Source: JADJXV01 sp964527785 | Lineage (GTDB): Bacteria > Bacteroidota > Ignavibacteria > Kapaibacteriales > UBA961 | DNA length: 53,598 nucleotides | Assembly (NCBI GenBank): GCA_964527785.1 | Contig: CAZGNO010000021.1 | Location: 1 to 53,598 of the forward strand | Direction: 5' to 3' | Shown here: one piece after another, positions 51,893 through 53,598 of the stretch | Position numbering within the stretch: position 1 is the stretch's first letter | Layout: every line of letters begins with the position of its first letter | Notes under the pieces: model-generated | What the model was told of the DNA's origin: nothing | The model's input: only the letters and a program-made list of their open reading frames with translations | The model's database searches: none | Translations under genes and position numbers: made by a program

Positions 51893-53377
51893 ATGTTCTC
51901 ATCCGATGACCCCGCAACCTCCAAAGCAGTAGGTAAGTGGGTGTCTAACAAACGTACGCAAGAGCAGCCCGCTGTTTCAATCGAGGCATTGGGAAGCCAT
52001 GTCCCGCCACACTCAACCGATGCAGAAATGAATGTACTCGGTTCAATGATGATTGACCGTACTGCCGTTACCAAAGCTATTGAAATATTAGAACCTGACA
52101 GCTTCTATCACGAAAAGAACAAAAAAATATACGATGCAATTCTAGGGTTGTTTGAGCGTGGCGTCGGTGTAGATATTCTTACTTTGAGTGAAGAGCTTCG
52201 TCGCAGGGGACATATGGAAGTAATCGGCGGGTCATTTTACCTTGTTGAAATTAACAACCTAACACCTACAGCGGCTAATATTGAACACCATGCGAGAATT
52301 GTTCAGGAACGATATTTAAAACGTTGTCTTATCGCCGCTTCGGGCAGAATTATCCAGCGATGCTATGATGATACTACAGACGCTCTCGAAGAAATTGATC
52401 ATGCTGAGTCTAAAATTTTTGAAATTGCCGAAAAGCGTTTAAGACGCAGCTATGTGGGTATGAATCAGCTCGCTCGTGAAACATTTGCAATGATTACGGC
52501 AATGATGGAGGGTGGAGAGCATAATGGTATTACCGGCGTACCGTCCGGTTTTGTACAACTTGATGAAATGCTTGGCGGTTTTCAAAAGTCGGATTTGATT
52601 ATCGTTGCTGCACGACCCAGTATGGGTAAAACTGCCTTGGCACTTTCAATTGCTCGTAATGTAGCGGTTGAATATCAACAAGGAGTAGGAATCTTTTCAA
52701 TTGAAATGGCTGCAACTCAATTAATGATGCGTCTATTGAGCGCAGAATCACGAATCAATGCCCATGATATTCGAACCAATAGAATAAGTCATGCTTCAAT
52801 GCCCCAATTAGTTCAAACTATAGGTCGGCTGGCAGAGGCACCAATATATATAGATGACAGCCCAGCATTGACTATAATGGAAATCCGTGCAAAATGCCGA
52901 CGAATGAAAGCCGAGCATGATGTCAAAATGGTTATTATTGATTACTTGCAGCTGATTCATGGCAAGGCAGAGAGCAGGGAACGTGAAATTTCTATTATCT
53001 CCCGTTCACTCAAACAAATTGCAAAAGAATTGGATATTCCGGTTATTGCTCTTGCACAATTGAACCGCTCGGTGGAGGCACGTGCCGATAAAACCCCGAT
53101 GCTTTCGGATTTACGGGAGTCGGGCTCGATAGAGCAGGATGCCGATGTAGTGATGTTTGTTAATCGTCGCGAGCAATATGGTATAACAACGTATGATGAT
53201 GGGACACCTACCGAAGGAACTGCAGAGATTATTATCGGAAAGCAGAGAAACGGTCCGGTTGGGCAGGTGCGACTTGCTTACCTCAAAAACTTTGCAAGGT
53301 TTGAGAATCTGGCAAATCATTACGACGACCCTACTCCGTATGCAGTTCAAAGTTATGATAATAGTCCGTCTTTCTAG
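51893..53377 (+). CDS. dnaB: Replicative DNA helicase DnaB
   Basis: DnaB is the hexameric helicase that unwinds DNA 5'-3' at the replication fork. The 494 residues have a short divergent N-terminus (1-35) and an N-terminal DnaB domain (about 36-140; VPPHSTDAEMNVLGSMMID). A linker is followed by a RecA-like domain with Walker A ARPSMGKTA (240-248), GIFSIEMAATQLMMRLL, Walker B MVIIDYLQLIHG, the arginine-finger region LRESGSIEQDADVVMFVNR and IIGKQRNGPVGQVRLAYL. All motifs look intact and there is no intein. It is followed by non-coding repeats. Confidence 0.97.
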   Translation: MFSSDDPATSKAVGKWVSNKRTQEQPAVSIEALGSHVPPHSTDAEMNVLGSMMIDRTAVTKAIEILEPDSFYHEKNKKIYDAILGLFERGVGVDILTLSEELRRRGHMEVIGGSFYLVEINNLTPTAANIEHHARIVQERYLKRCLIAASGRIIQRCYDDTTDALEEIDHAESKIFEIAEKRLRRSYVGMNQLARETFAMITAMMEGGEHNGITGVPSGFVQLDEMLGGFQKSDLIIVAARPSMGKTALALSIARNVAVEYQQGVGIFSIEMAATQLMMRLLSAESRINAHDIRTNRISHASMPQLVQTIGRLAEAPIYIDDSPALTIMEIRAKCRRMKAEHDVKMVIIDYLQLIHGKAESREREISIISRSLKQIAKELDIPVIALAQLNRSVEARADKTPMLSDLRESGSIEQDADVVMFVNRREQYGITTYDDGTPTEGTAEIIIGKQRNGPVGQVRLAYLKNFARFENLANHYDDPTPYAVQSYDNSPSF

Positions 53378-53476
53378 AAATTCTAGAGAGTTCAAGAGTA
53401 AGTGATGAGACTAAAATAATCAAACCATTAAATTCTGAAAATTATTTGTTTTAAAATTGACAAGTATTAGATGCTT

Positions 53477-53531
53477 CGACTACGCTCAGCACGACCAACA
53501 AGCTCAAGTCACACTGAGTTCCTGATAGTCG
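53477..53531. repeat. Hairpin-forming dispersed repeat
   Basis: CGACTACGCTCAG (53477-53489) pairs with CTGAGTTCCTGATAGTCG (53514-53531) through the CGACTA/TAGTCG and CTCAG/CTGAG segments. It lies in the 221-bp non-coding end of the window; similar CTTCGACTACGCTCAG strings are known dispersed repeats in many bacterial genomes. Confidence 0.55.
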
Positions 53532-53585
53532 CCGAGCCGCCTGCAAAATAATACAATGACATAAAAAATAAGACAGTTGCCTTCT

Positions 53586-53598
53586 GTCATTCTGAAGG
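53586..53598 (+). repeat. Start of a further inverted-repeat element cut by the window end
   Basis: GTCATTCTGAAGG is identical to the first 13 bases of the 12541-12740 element, so a further copy probably begins here and continues beyond the window. Confidence 0.55.

Overview
The window looks like chromosomal DNA of a moderately AT-rich member of the Bacteroidota/Chlorobiota (FCB) group. A Kapabacteria- or Ignavibacteria-like lineage would fit, but this is inferred from gene content, not from a marker tree. Three things point there. Eight large secreted proteins end in a type IX secretion (T9SS) C-terminal sorting domain. Several genes have a Bacteroidota-type -7 element (TAnnTTTG), some with TTG 19-20 nt upstream. 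atpD-atpC form a separate F1 operon. No rRNA, intact tRNA, CRISPR array, phage or transposase gene was seen.

Layout. 192-3024: two T9SS cargo proteins (an SGNH-hydrolase-like protein and a beta-propeller-like protein). 3156-6936 (minus): MuiA-like DUF4139 protein, TPR protein, 3-hydroxybutyryl-CoA dehydrogenase. 7287-10619: stand-alone AtuA C-terminal-type domain, alpha/beta hydrolase, small lipoprotein, membrane histidine kinase. 10620-14818: a nested inverted-repeat element, a ClpB gene that stops after its first ATPase domain, another inverted-repeat element, then atpD-atpC. 14819-18628: an AT-rich stretch with short tandem repeats, a cysteine-rich secreted protein and a T9SS BNR-repeat protein. 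18780-21383: a TPP riboswitch in front of a TonB-dependent receptor, so probably thiamin-compound uptake. 21735-29223: T9SS metalloprotease, tri-haem cytochrome c, T9SS IgGFc-binding-domain protein. 29309-32354: CX4CH lipoprotein, panB, NagZ-like glycosidase. 32525-38038: a second, larger T9SS metalloprotease followed by a partial tandem copy of its C-terminal half. 38158-44388: PD40/OmpA-like protein, an aberrant cytochrome b and a T9SS subtilase. 44394-48760 (minus): purine nucleoside phosphorylase, a small lipoprotein overlapping an MFS transporter, and ribosomal protein S1. 49084-51614 (minus): muconolactone-isomerase-like protein, NmrA-like protein, YceI and MarR. 51893-53377: dnaB.

How it fits together. 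Housekeeping genes (atpDC, rpsA, dnaB, panB, punA, hbd) are interspersed with a large cell-surface/secreted set. Candidate regulatory circuits visible in the DNA are the TPP riboswitch with its TonB receptor, a MarR with two matching operator-like sites upstream of itself and of yceI, and an identical 26-bp sequence upstream of the two metalloprotease paralogues. The strongest oddity is the cytochrome b at 40120-41328. It keeps one pair of haem-ligand histidines (bL type), lacks both histidines of the other pair (bH type), and has PSWY instead of PEWY.
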